A DNA stretch of 64,000 nt from Thereva unica (GCA_949987705.1 OX465282.1:63795922-63859921); one strand, 5' to 3'. Counted from the stretch's first letter, positions 53,201 to 64,000 are shown. Numbers and translations: made by a program. Notes: generated by a model not told the origin, from the letters alone.

Positions 53201-56200
53201 TTGTCATATTTTTTCAATGAAATGCCTAAACCGTATTTTCTATTACAATATTGGCATTCATTTTTACATGAAAATTTAACAATATTGGCAAATTTTTACT
53301 TGAAAGCTGTTTCGTTTTCGGATCGGATTTAACAATATTGTAATAGGGAATAGGGGGCCTCATTATGTCTAAATTTGCGAATCCACCAAGGCATTTGCTC
53401 GCAGGCTTTTGACGTGAAAATGACGTAAAAAGATGATGTTTCAGATTTTCCCCCTGAGGTAAAGAGAAGGACGGTACAATTTTTCGTAGGGATGAGAGTT
53501 CACACTCTATTCGACAATGTCTGGTCCGTGCTTGTCTTATATTTAGGAAGGCGTAGAAGTAGGCACAACTATGAATTGGGTTGGAGGGGATTGAGAGCAG
53601 ATCCCTAATGAATATTAGAAAGAGATCAGGTGAGAGAATCGACCCTTGGGCAACGCCCGCCGTGATTCGACGCCATCCAATACTAGCTTAATTGAACAGC
53701 CACAAACGAAGCTCTCAAATCAGTTCTTTAGAACTGAGATGTAAGTTAATTTTACAGTTTTACATTAGGCGTCGAATTTTTCACTTTTTCCGTTGCCTGC
53801 ATAACTCTACTCTCAATTTTCTGCCAAAATGTATGTAGTTTTGAAGCGGGGCGCTTTTTCAACTCAGTGATTTGCAAAGTAATTACTGTTAAGAAAATGA
53901 CAAGCATTTAAAAAAATTTACCCTTGAACCAAAGAAAATATATTAAAAATGAATGAAAATATTGTCGAATTAAATATAGAAATTATTAATAAACTAGCTG
54001 AAGTGGATTTGATGTTTAATAGTGGGTCTATACGAAAGTGGCTCTAGTCCGTTGTACCTACTTTGATGTTTGGTACATATGAGCGTTTTCTATTCTTGAT
54101 TTTTTTTTCGTCTGTTCTTCCAGTACTAACACCAAGCACCTTCATTAAAGCTGGTCGTCCGAAACAAGAGCCTGCGATCCCTCGTCATGCCTATAACTAC
54201 ACAAAATTTCTACATCTACAAATTTCTTTTTTAATTTTGGCTCTCGTTACAACCTAAACATCAAGAATTCCTACTTGTTTGCAATCTTTTTGTCGCACAA
54301 AACAAGTGTGATTTTGTGCTGAGGCACCGGCCAATAATTATAGGTTTTCACGGCAGGCTCCCAGTTGTATAATATGTTTTGATATATACATGTACATAAT
54401 ATACCAAAATTCTTAGAGTTTTTGCTAATTATTTACTATATCACCCCACTTCCAGGGGGTAGGAGTGGGGGTAATAAGGGAGGTTGACCTAAACACGTTT
54501 CTTTTGGAATTAGCCCTTGGTCATCCCTTAAAAAGTTATTCACTTTTGAAATTTTGCAAAAATCACCTTTTTACGTTATTACGACTTGGACGCTGGATTG
54601 TAAGACCCCAAAACTCTCCCACCCAACCTCTACCTCATTCTCGAATTGGGCAAAATCATTTATTGCTGCTTATTTAAAGTAAACAATTACCCTATATAAA
54701 AACATTTAAAAAAATCTTTCAAAATCGGAACCTTTCTTCCTTCATTGACGACTACCTAATCTTGAAAAATATGAAGTAGAGTTTTAAACGATAATAATTC
54801 TGATATTCTTTATTATAATTCTATTATTGTAAGTATATACACTAGGGAGCACTTGATTACCCTCACATGAAATTTCGATGTAAAACTTGCTGCAGCAAGC
54901 CTATCCCTGCGAAATTTTTGTTAAATATTTCTGGTCCGTTATTTCAAAATTCCTAGTAATCAAAATAATTCAAAGAACTAAAAGTAACGGGAAATTCCAA
55001 TTTTTGAATATTATGTGTTTTGCAAGAGGAGCACTTGATTACCCTCATCAGTTTCTTTCTGTTATTATTAGCATAAAAGTGCAGTGAAACTGAGGAATTT
55101 GTATTTAATTAAACTTTTACTTCTTTCAAATAGTGTTTTAAGTGTTTTGCGTGTCAGTTTGAAAATATGGGTCGCGGGAAAACTCTATCCCAAGAAGAAA
55201 TAGGCAAATTTCTTGCATTCAAGCAAAAGAATTATTCAAACAGGGAAATCGCGAGGAAAATTGGTCGAAATTCGTGGACTATTAACAACTTTTTGAAAGA
55301 CCCCGAAAATTATGGGCCAAATAGAAAAGGCCGCACAGCAACGGCGACAACCGAGCGGGAGAGTAGGTCAATTTTACGTGAAGTGTCCAACTCCACGTCA
55401 ACCGCTCGAAAGATAAAGGAAAAAGCCGGAGTTTCAGCGAGTGTTTGGACGGTTCGGAGGGTAATTAAGCAATCCCCAAAGATTCGCCACAAAATACTAC
55501 AAAAAAAGACGCTCTTGCTTGAACGTCATAGGGATGCCAGATTAAGGTTTTGTAGAAATTATCTAAGTTGGAGGAGTGAGTGGGAACACGTGATTTTTTC
55601 GGACGAGAAAAAATTTAATCTGGATGGTCCTGACGGGTTTCAACATTATTTCCGCGATATGCGAAAATCTGAGCTGTTCCTATCTCGTCAGGACCATCCA
55701 GATTAAATTTTTTCTCGTCCGAAAAAATCACGTGTTCCCACTCACTCCTCCAACTTAGATAATTTCTACAAAACCTTAATCTGGCATCCCTATGACGTTC
55801 AAGCAAGAGCGTCTTTTTTTTGTAGTATTTTGTGGCGAATCTTTGGGGATTGCTTAATTACCCTCCGAACCGTCCAAACACTCGCTGAAACTCCGGCTTT
55901 TTCCTTTATCTTTCGAGCGGTTGACGTGGAGTTGGACACTTCACGTAAAATTGACCTACTCTCCCGCTCGGTTGTCGCCGTTGCTGTGCGGCCTTTTCTA
56001 TTTGGCCCATAATTTTCGGGGTCTTTCAAAAAGTTGTTAATAGTCCACGAATTTCGTCCAATTTTCCTCGCGATTTCCCTGTTTGAATAATTCTTTTGCT
56101 TGAATGCAAGAAATTTGCCTATTTCTTCTTGGGATAGAGTTTTCCCGCGACCCATATTTTCAAACTGACACGCAAAACACTTAAAACACTATTTGAAAGA

Positions 56201-59200
56201 AGTAAAAGTTTAATTAAATACAAATTCCTCAGTTTCACTGCACTTTTATGCTAATAATAACAGAAAGAAACTGATGAGGGTAATCAAGTGCTCCTCTTGC
56301 AAAACACATAATATTCAAAAATTGGAATTTCCCGTTACTTTTAGTTCTTTGAATTATTTTGATTACTAGGAATTTTGAAATAACGGACCAGAAATATTTA
56401 ACAAAAATTTCGCAGGGATAGGCTTGCTGCAGCAAGTTTTACATCGAAATTTCATGTGAGGGTAATCAAGTGCTCCCTAGTGTATATGTATGTATTTAAA
56501 TTGACCCAAACTAAATGGCTTAAATTTTCTCTGTAAGCAATAATAAAATAAATACACAAAAACTTGAATTTTTGCTCAAAAAAAAAACCTATTTTATTTT
56601 TCTCAATTTAAAAAAAATGCGATGCAAAATTTCCTAATAAATCTCTCTTCCCATTCTTTAATTCATTGATAAATTTCAGCCACCGACCAAGAAATCATCG
56701 TAGTTTCAGCCCACCCACCCCCATTCAAAACAAAACAAAAGGAATACCCGCGCAGGAATCTATTTTTAGACCCGAAACTTTTGGCTTTTCTTCTAACATG
56801 CGTTAAGGGCTTTGAAATGCTTTTTAAAATTCAGGCGCAAACCCGCTTTTTTCAATTTTTACTAAAAAATAACAAAATTAAAAAATGTGTCTATTTTATG
56901 ATTATTATGCACTTATAAAGAAATATTATTATTTATATTATTAAACTAATGTTGAAAACCCATCCCCATTGATTTTAGAGGTTTAAAACAAAAATTTCTA
57001 TCACTAAAACTTAAATCGGTACAACTATCGCCATCTAACAAACCAGCTGGAAAGATGTTTGTCCATATCTACTTACTCTATAATCAATGTAAGAACCTAG
57101 ATAGAATATATAGCATCTTCTATTCGTATAACCCAATCAAAGATACTCATACATTTCATCATTACATATTCCTTCAGTTATTTTAGGTTTTCAGTTTTTC
57201 ACTCTTCTTGTTATTTGTTTTTCCCTTATATAATTTTGTTTTTATTTAAAAATCTTTACAATCTTTTATATAATTCTAAAGTACATACGCTTTTAGCGGA
57301 ATAAGATATTGTAAATCTTGATGTACTGTAACTTTAATAAATAAATGAAATGAAATACAGTATGATTTTTTTATTGTCAACCAATACTTTGACATTTTAC
57401 ATCGAACTGTCTTCTTTTTCTGTTTTTCTGTGTGTAAGCTGCATTATTGAAAGCACCCTCAGTTGATATGGGGCCTGATATCATGAACAAGGATGCTTAT
57501 CGAACAAGGACTCGAATTGTAGCATGGAATGTGAGAACACTGCTTGCTGATGGACTGTTGGATGAAGTCCTCAACGAGATGAACCAATATAAAATCAAGG
57601 TAATGGGACTCAGCGAAAACAAATGACTCGACGCGGGGTAACATATTGGCCCAAACGGCGAGTCCTTCTTATATTCTGGCAGAATCGAAACTGAAAGCCG
57701 TAGGAATGGCGTTGGCGTAATACTCACCAAAGAAGCCAAGCCCAGCCTCTTAGCTGGTCACTAGTTTCTAAGAGGATTATTACCGTTCGCCTGAGTACAA
57801 GACTAAGAAGTACTACGCTAGTTCAATGCTACGCTCCAACTCAAGAGGCAGACGACGAGATCGAGTTCTATATACGAATAAATGAGGTATTTTGCTCTAT
57901 TCCAAGGGAAGGCATAATTGTTTTAATGGGTGACATAAACGCAAAAATCAGCCCCAACAACATCACATTAGATCACTAACAGCAACCATGAGCTTTTCGT
58001 TGACTTGTGTGGCTCCCACCAACTCATGGTAGGTGGAACTGGAACCAACTCATGGTAGGTGGGAAAGGAAACTACAACAAAGCTTAAGCCAGCAAAGAGT
58101 TTTCAATGAAAACAGCATTGAAAAGCTGTGGAGTACTACAAAGGGCGTTATTATAACAAAAACGGAAACAAGCATCGGATAGCATATGTCGAAAGAAACC
58201 AGCAGCACTGGATGTCGGATAGAGCCTGGCAAAAAATAGAACGCAGAAGGGCCTTCAAAAACAACTGCAGCAGACCAACTTTTTCTGCGAGTTCGTTCAA
58301 CTACTCGTTTAAAATAACGTAAAATCTCGCGACCCGGACAAACGTCATCAACTTAAACGGGAATACTCAATTACACCGGGAAGTTAAAAGAAGCGTCCGG
58401 CGTGTGATAAAAGGCGGCAGATAAGCGAGCACGCAAAAAAGCGAAAAACGCGGCAAAAACAGGCAAAAGTAAGGTGCTGTACCAAATTACTTAACAGATC
58501 TTTTGAAAGTTCTCTACTAAAAACCATGTCGGAAAAAGCGCGGATGGAAGGCTGCTGTGCAGCGACGCGGAAGTCCTATATCAAAAACCAATGAACTTAT
58601 AATAAAATACAAAATTATAAAAGAATCAACATGCCTTGCTTGATCGCCGTCATATTACACCTCCATAGATGTTATCGTTGAACCTTAGAAATAAATATTT
58701 TTATATCGCGCATAAACTGGTATACGTTTTGGTAGAAGTATTATTTTGCCTAAACCATAAACTTTAAGCTCATGCGCTGGATGACTAATAACAATCAGCG
58801 ACTTAACATTTGTACACGTGATGTGATTCATATTTACAATGATACAATTTTTTTTCTTGAAAATATCCACATTTTAAAAATTGCGTTTTGGGCAGAACCT
58901 TAGGGCCGAAACACATCCAAGCCCGCTTTGAACGCATCCAAGCCCAAAGCCAGCTGCAAGCATAATCCAACCAATGCGTTTAAATGGGATTGATCACATC
59001 GTCGGTCTAGAACCAGAAGAACGTAACCACCAATTTTGAAATTTTACAGGAGAGCTATTAAAAGGTGAATTTTATGCATTATCGTTATGTGAAATGGGGA
59101 TACGATAAAATGGAAACTACTACTATTATAAAATGTTATGGCCAAATTTATATAAAGACGGATAAAGTAACTCTTCTACGACCAAAAAATTCAAAAAAGG

Positions 59201-61486
59201 AATTTTTTTTTTTTTACATACGTTGTTCTGGTTCTAGACCGACGACATCAAAATTTGTCTCGCAAATTCAGGCCTTGGTAAAGCTGGCCGCAAGGCTCTA
59301 GTTTTTGCTTTTGACAGTTGAACTTTGAGGTTGATATTTTGTATGCGAGTTTGTATTGAAAATAATTAAACGAATTAAATACAAAATGTTAGAAAATTTC
59401 ACTGTAAACAAATAAATAATAATTGAAAAAGTCAACAAATTTTAAAAAATAACAATGAAAACAGGCCAAATAATTTTATTTTAAATAATTTTTATATTTT
59501 ACACTTTTTACGAACCACAATGCTCGCTTACAAATTTGACAAATGTGATGAGCCGGCCTGATTGTGTTTTGAGTATTCCGCGGACGGCTCTGGAGCTCGC
59601 CTCAAGGAAAGCTTCGTGAGATGAGCTTTAAAGCCAGCCTGGATGTGTTTCGGCCCTTATATGAACGAGGCCCTGTGTGCGTTCAGCTCTTAATTCAGTT
59701 CCTCAAATGCCTTACAAATATCTAAGGCAACCAGATCAGATTTACCGAAGCGGCGTATACTTTAGTAGAGATGTTCGGTTAACAAGGAGGTCGTCAGTAG
59801 ACCTTCTTGGTCTAAATATTCCATCAGCTTTCTATTGATTTTGGAGTGAATAGAAGTTATTCCTATTGGGCGGTAGTTAGAGGGGTCGCTTGAGTCATTT
59901 TTTTTCGATATAGACTGAACATGGGCCAATTTCCAAGAGTTAGGATAAACTCCGGAGAAGTATGAAGAAGAGTAGAGTTTGCCGAGAGGTTAAGGCAAAA
60001 GTGAGGCACACTTCTTAAGGACCATGAGGGATATTTTCAGGGCCAGAGGATGCATTGATGTGAAGCTCCCTGAAATTTATTTTTTAAGCAATGCGACCAA
60101 TATCACGCAAAGATTTATTGTATACAAACAATTTCAAAATTATTTCACGGACTTCATTTCTTTCCCTTTGTCAATTTCAAATTAATACACGAAAATTTAT
60201 ATCCGGATCTAAGTACGCAATGTTGGCAGTTTTTAATACTATAAAGTTGGTATTCTGAATGAAATATTGAAGGGCGCACGTAAATTTTGTAGCTTAAGTT
60301 TTAATATTTGTTAATTGTTTTTACTTTTTTCTTTTAATGGCTATAAAGTCCGTAAAATTACTAATATATTTTCCTGCAATTTGCATTGCAGGTAGGCACC
60401 AACAGAAGCTACTTAAGCCCTGAAACAAGGTTTTTTTGGCAAAATCCTGTCGACCGTTTTTATTTCTGAAAAACTGATAATTTTCGCCTTTCTAAACGCT
60501 ATTACATACTATTTTTTGTTTTCCAAAACTAAAATTTTTTCACCCAAACTTGAGTCTCGCAAGATACATTTATATTTATAAAATTTTAAAAATTAGGTGG
60601 TGAACATAGGACGTCAATGTAGCAAAATCGAGCAATAAATGAATGAGCTACTGAAAAGCAAGACTGCATTTCCACAGAAACATATTTGCCTAAATTATGA
60701 AAAATTGAATTGGAGCGCCTACACAGACGAATCCACTTGTTAGAATATAAGCTTCCAGTATAAGTGGATTTTCACGGTAAAAATGAAAATGAAACCATCT
60801 CTAAAAAATTCGTATTTCAAAATGGTAAAGGATTATTTTGTCCTACCACCTCAACCGATTTTTAAATATAGGCTGCGTTTGTTGCCTCCAAGGCAAGGTA
60901 AGTGATATTTCTTATAGAGCTGCAATTTATTTATTCAAAACAGTCTATATTTAGTTTTGCAACTGTAAAATTAACATATTTTACATATCAATTGCATTCT
61001 GAAGAACTCGCAAATTTTTAATTGTAAAAATTCGGGACAAAATTTATACATATTTGTGGCAAATCAAGTTTAAATAAACCGATATTCCGGTTATATAATA
61101 ATAATTATGCCCTAGAAACGATTTTTCTTGATTCTTCCAACTGCTGCACTTCGGTGGGTGATCATTCAGTTTTTAATAGAAAACGAAATATTAAAAAAAA
61201 AGAATAAGTTTGGTGGTATGTAATTTACAAAGGTTTCACACTTTTTATTGCAACTTTCAACGATAAAGCCATTTTGATTAAACCTATTCCTTTTGTTTTC
61301 AAATAGGATAATCAATTCAAATTAAATCTGAATGGAACTGTTTATCTAGCATTATTTAAAGATTAACTGAGTATATAATAAAATTAGGTATCCATTTTAT
61401 GAAAGTCGGTGAACCCAAGTTGGCATTTCTTTGTTTATACAATATCAACTTACCTCAATATCTTTCCATTTACTATAATCAACCAT
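50266..61486 (-). CDS. Cdc37: Hsp90 co-chaperone Cdc37
   Basis: Cdc37 loads protein kinases onto Hsp90 in the cytosol. Coding exons on the minus strand are 61454-61486, 51291-51494, 50574-51230 and 50266-50514. They join in frame (all phase 0) to 380 codons plus stop, close to the fly length. The start MVDYSKWKDIEISDDEDDTH carries the conserved Ser13 within an acidic CK2 site; intron 1 falls between Glu11 and Ile12. The HPNIDTPSLFRWRHQAR segment and coiled-coil follow, then the Hsp90-binding middle domain (KFGMLRKYDESKKFL, FFSKIQNAV) and the C-terminal GLWVPDA end with an acidic tail. Introns have GT-AG borders and are 9959, 60 and 59 bp. The gene converges on ABCE1. No key residue is missing. 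Confidence 0.96.
52100..53470. other. Interior of the long-inverted-repeat element, no gene recognised
   Basis: An 83-codon plus frame (52969-53220) and others are short and lack domains. The AT-rich words ATTACAATATTG recur near 53195-53345. Nothing else can be supported. Confidence 0.35.
53480..53780 (-). pseudogene. Jockey-type reverse transcriptase fragment
   Basis: The minus strand reads ITAGVAQGSILSPDLFLIFI near 53600-53660, a clear copy of the (V)PQGS block of non-LTR reverse transcriptase, with a worn SxxxVLDG stretch just upstream. The catalytic YADD position is degraded. The rest of the element is lost. Confidence 0.7.
55167..55706 (+). pseudogene. Tc1 transposase N-terminal half, left arm
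   Basis: The 179-codon frame begins MGRGKTLSQEEIGKFLAFKQ and shows the paired-like helix-turn-helix region (YSNREIARKIGRNSWTINNF), a second DNA-binding part with SVWTVRRVIKQ, and the first catalytic block with HVIFSDEKKFNLDGPDG. It then runs through the spacer (YFRDMRKSELFLSR) into the mirrored arm and stops. The second and third catalytic acids (the DE pair of DDE) are missing, so it cannot cut DNA, but the DNA-binding half is intact in sequence. Confidence 0.92.
55799..56155 (-). pseudogene. Tc1 transposase N-terminal half, right arm
   Basis: The minus-strand mirror copy starts at 56155 with the same MGRGKTLSQEEIGKF and follows the left arm residue for residue until a one-base difference in an A run shifts the frame at about 55814. 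The rest of the mirror (55806-55615) is open in another frame. It is the same partial protein, ended earlier. Confidence 0.92.
57480..58020 (+). pseudogene. RTE-like LINE endonuclease relic
   Basis: Plus-strand pieces read TRIVAWNVRTLLADGLLDEV, KVMGLSENK, LYSGRIETESRRNGVGVILT and then a worn GDxNAK region, the order of motifs in an APE-type endonuclease. Stops occur after SENK and several times downstream. Later pieces to about 58480 may be the linker. Confidence 0.7.
58021..58902. other. LINE linker remains and AT-rich DNA
   Basis: About 58030-58500 is lysine/arginine-rich in several frames and may continue the LINE. From 58600 to 58902 I see nothing. Confidence 0.35.
58903..59656. mobile_element. 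PIF/Harbinger-type MITE, TSD TTA, with nested element
   Basis: GGGCCGAAACACATCCAAGC is mirrored by GCCTGGATGTGTTTCGGCCC at the right end. TTA flanks both ends (58900-58902 and 59657-59659). Another small element is nested at 59000-59244. Confidence 0.85.
59000..59244. mobile_element. 245-bp MITE nested in a MITE, TSD ACAT
   Basis: CGTCGGTCTAGAACCAGAAG and the following bases are mirrored by TTCTGGTTCTAGACCGACG. ACAT lies on both sides (58996-58999 and 59245-59248). No coding content. Confidence 0.82.
59670..60070 (-). pseudogene. LINE reverse transcriptase relic
   Basis: The minus strand reads NYRPIGITSIHSKINRKLME near 59820-59880, the fingers motif of non-LTR reverse transcriptases, followed by LDQEGLLTTSLLTE and a degraded FIDxxKAF block (SDLVALDICKAFEEL). 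It is truncated on both sides. Confidence 0.65.
60071..61453. other. AT-rich intronic DNA, nothing recognised
   Basis: No open frame of note and no clear repeat. It leads up to Cdc37 exon 1. Confidence 0.4.
61454..61486 (-). CDS. Cdc37: Cdc37 coding exon 1 (11 codons)
   Basis: ATG at 61486 gives MVDYSKWKDIE and then a consensus donor GTAAGT at 61453. The next exon starts ISDDEDDTHP at 51494 after a TTTGCAG acceptor. The peptide is the invariant Cdc37 N-terminus, so the call is firm despite its shortness. Confidence 0.93.
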
Positions 61487-61735
61487 TTTATTTAAGTTTT
61501 ATATTTTAAAACACAATTTCACAGAAATTTCTTTTGAAAATACCCAAAACACGTAAAATGATCCGCAATATCCTCTAGAATTTTCGTTCCTCGCGTCGAC
61601 TTTTTGACGTTCTGCATTCGAAATGTTTTAACTAAATTTCGAATATGATTTTTTTTTAATTGATATGAAAAATTTGTTTCTTTGAAAAAATAGATGGCAG
61701 TAATAAGTAATATACAACCGTTATTTGAAAGCATG

Positions 61736-62380
61736 TGTTTCTTTTTCCTGGTGTACCTACATCAATGTACTCTGGAAAAGATGGAAAATGAATCATATTT
61801 TTTTACTTCAGTGTAGTTTATAGCTGCGTTCAATTGGACCATATTTTCAACTCCGTACTTGCAACTACCGCTGCCCTTGTTTTAGAGGGTTGACTCCTAG
61901 TAGAAATGCATAAAATTTCAGTCAGGTTTGTAGCTTTAACTACTTTAAAATAGACGGCCTTTTGTGTTTTAAGGTTATATAAACCCGCGATAAATTATTT
62001 GAGTATTTTTTTTAAGTACATAAATATACAAAAAGGGTAAATATATTATACGATAAGATATCAAATTTCATTTTATTATAGATAAAAATAATAATAAATA
62101 ATTATTTCAAGGACAATAAATTAATTTAAGGTTATGTTTTACTTCTGATATCAATAGTCGCGTTCCATTGGCCATGTACTCCCGAGTGGAAAATATTGCC
62201 CAATGGCTATTATGACCTAAAACTGATTGATATAACCAAAAAGGTAAATAAGATAGCCTTAAAAGTCGCTATCTTTTGCAAAAATCATAGCTACTTAAAT
62301 CATCCACTCCAATATATGAGCTCGGGTAGTTGGAACTACTCCAAAGTACACTGGTGAAATTCCTCCAGGAAAAAGAAACA
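61736..62380. mobile_element. MITE-like element with TGTTTCTTTTTCCTGG ends
   Basis: TGTTTCTTTTTCCTGG and GTGTACT.TGG at the left (61736-61774) pair with the reverse complement at 62341-62380. Inside, CGTTCAATTGGACCAT near 61827 and CGTTCCATTGGCCATG near 62161 repeat each other. No target duplication was found. It lies upstream of Cdc37 exon 1. Confidence 0.6.
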
Positions 62381-64000
62381 GGGGCTGTTCGCTATGATAT
62401 TAGTGGCTACCAGCGGTTACAATATGAAATTTTTATCTGCACACATAACTTAAAAAAAATCAAAAGAGACTGCTCGATTTTGGGTATTTGGTCATAACTT
62501 TGGATATTTCAAGTGAAACTTGATGAAATTTTCAAAGGTTATACTTTATAATGTGAATAAAGTTATACTTTATAATGTGGTTAAAATTACAAGTCGAATG
62601 CAAGGTTCAAAAATTGATTGGCCTATCAGTTTTGTGCACTTCATCGTATGAGGTTCTTTCTTGTTTTAAAATGTAGGTTATTTTATGGACTTTATGATGG
62701 TAAACAAGAAAAATTTTTAAACTTGAAAAAAAGTGAAAAATATCGAATCGAAAACCGTGAATTTTTGCTTTTTTTCGAAAAATTTCACATTTTTTGTTAA
62801 AATTCTATTTTTTGAAAAATGAGTTCAGCAAAGAACTTAATAATACAATAGAAATTGAGCTTTGCCAAAAAAGGTCAAATTTTTCGAAAAAATTGAAATG
62901 TCAAAATTATGGAAATGTCAAAATTCCAACTTTTAACAGCGGACAGAACGGGTGGGTTCTGTTTGAGCCTTAAAGCCTAGTATGCTGTTCAAGCGAAATT
63001 TTCGTTTGCCGTGTGGTTAAACAGGGTGCCTATGAGTAAGAGGGAGGATATATTTTAGATAGACGACAGCACAGCACGCAGAATCCTGCCACATATCAAA
63101 AACTGCAAAAGTCAAGGTTATAACCATAGGTATATTGGCCTCGATTCCCGAAAACGACGGATCGGGAACTCCCGCGGTGATTGAGACTCCCTTCACGTGA
63201 AGTTCACGGTTGCTAGCGATGCTTCAATACGCCGGGAGTAGTGCCATATTAAACTGGGGAATTAAAACTCCGAAAATAAATCAGCTGGTTTTTTGACAAA
63301 TGGGAAATGTCAAAGTAGACATTTGAAATTTGATTTGTGGGAAATAATTTTGATTTTGCGTGAAAGTTTTATTAAATTTAACTAATTCGTGCCCATTAGT
63401 TAATACGTTCGGTCAATATGATGTTTCGGTGGCTATTATGTGTTTCCCTAGTGTATTTTATAATAGTGCAACTGTTATGAAAGGATACATCCAGAAATGA
63501 ATTTTATTTATTTTCAATGAATTTGTTTTAAATATAAAAAGGAAAAAACAAAAGAGATGTGTTGTGAAAGAGACTAAGAATGTACTGTTTTTTAAACGCT
63601 TATTTAATTTTTTTAACTATAATTCTTTCTTTACTTTTTTAAATGAATTTATTTTTATCTGAAAAATATGCAATAAAAATTTGTTATTTTTAAAAAAGAG
63701 GTTTCTATTTATTTTTTTTGTAATAAATTATTTTATTTAAATGAATGTGTTTAAAAAGCAAACAATCATTTAAAAAATTTTCTAAGTTAAAATAAAACCA
63801 CCAAATAACAAAACAAAAAACATCAACTTCCATGCTCAAATCACTCTACAAGTGTAATCCGCTACAATTTTCCCGCGGATGTCAAACGTCAAATTCTCTC
63901 AAGCAAATCTGCAATCGCGTATTGCATAATCGCGTGAGTCTTCACTCCGAATTTTTTCGGTAATCAAATCAGCAACCGCGGAATAGGGAATCGCAAAGTG
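62381..64000. other. AT-rich DNA, no gene recognised; possible element start
   Basis: A direct duplication of AGTTATACTTTATAATGTG occurs near 62537-62580. Runs of GAAAAATTTCACATTTTTTG-like sequence follow. The segment from about 63850 to the window end is richer in CGCG words and shares TTTTTTCGGTAATCAAAT with 7040-7165, so an inverted-repeat element may begin here and run out of the window. Confidence 0.4.

Larger units (their letters stand above)
54840..56482. mobile_element. Palindromic Tc1-like transposon, two opposed halves
   Basis: The element starts CACTAGGGAGCACTTGATTA and ends with the exact reverse complement, flanked by TA (54838-54839 and 56483-56484). The left arm (54840-55635) and the right arm (55686-56482) mirror each other almost perfectly around a 50-bp spacer; the one difference I noticed is a run of seven versus eight A/T near 55501 and 55814. 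Each arm holds one terminal repeat and the first part of a Tc1 transposase gene. An inner copy of GAGCACTTGATTACCCTCA lies 182 bp inside the outer one, as in IR/DR-type Tc1 elements. Confidence 0.95.
51708..57089. mobile_element. 5.4-kb element with long inverted repeats, TSD TAAGAACC
   Basis: The left end ATTGATTATATACTAAGTAG is mirrored at the right end (near 57063-57088), including GTAGATATGGACAAAC. The 8-bp word TAAGAACC flanks both (51700-51707 and 57090-57097). Further inside, AAAAATAGATT and TATTCCTATTGTTTTGTTC-like sequence at about 51919-51959 is mirrored at about 56738-56775, so the inverted arms are a few hundred bp long with divergence and indels. The interior holds a LINE relic and a Tc1 palindrome. 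No transposase for it was recognised. The 8-bp duplication suits hAT or P superfamily mobilisation. Confidence 0.75.
51495..61453 (-). other. Cdc37 intron 1 (10 kb)
   Basis: The intron holds, from right to left in gene order, AT-rich DNA (60071-61453), a LINE relic, nested MITEs (58903-59656), an endonuclease relic (57480-58020) and a 5.4-kb long-inverted-repeat element containing a Tc1 palindrome. No second host gene is evident within it. Confidence 0.85.

Noticed and set aside
52969..53220. 83-codon plus frame with a Gly/Arg start in Cdc37 intron 1
   Set aside because: No recognisable domain, isolated, and within an old transposon interior.

Overview
The window is a stretch of a higher-fly (dipteran) nuclear genome: AT-rich, intron-bearing, with three conserved single-copy host genes in a dense field of nested transposable elements. 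The host proteins read like schizophoran fly orthologues; I cannot name the species. I recognised no tRNA, rRNA or CRISPR array.

Host genes lie between about 32 and 61.5 kb. SRP68 (minus) runs 32162-39734; its coding exon 1 sits 5.7 kb upstream of exon 2. ABCE1/pixie (plus, 40325-45064, seven coding exons, 610 aa) is divergent from SRP68, with start codons 590 bp apart, so the pair probably shares a bidirectional promoter. Cdc37 (minus, 50266-61486, 380 aa) converges on ABCE1; its 11-codon first exon lies 10 kb upstream of exon 2. In all three genes the joined exons keep the reading frame. Together they serve protein targeting, ribosome recycling and Hsp90 kinase chaperoning, all housekeeping roles.

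Region 1-4500: short inverted-repeat elements (395-729, 872-1330, 1787-1905) and a tandem-array element (2075-3096) with an 8-bp target duplication. Region 4500-19900: a retrotransposon nest. A decayed Gypsy (A, minus) lies beside Gypsy B (plus), which is split by a fresh RTE-like LINE (7843-10422) and by Gypsy C (minus, 11403-18320). Gypsy C is split by a hAT transposon (13265-17342), which holds a 400-bp MITE and a LINE tail. Region 19900-23000: LINE pieces, a hAT MITE and a LINE inside an ORF1-like gene. Region 24.1-30 kb: a Harbinger-type MITE, then two head-to-tail Helitron/Helentron-like elements filled with a 118-bp minisatellite.

The large host introns collected further elements. SRP68 intron 1 has LINE wrecks, a second tandem-array element and ACATCGATGT palindromes. 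ABCE1 intron 4 has a TTA-flanked MITE. Cdc37 intron 1 has a 5.4-kb long-inverted-repeat element carrying a nearly perfect 1.64-kb palindrome made of two opposed Tc1 halves. Between ABCE1 and Cdc37 lie Harbinger-like, mariner-like and LINE insertions whose order can be read from target sites. The last 2.5 kb is mostly AT-rich sequence with one MITE.
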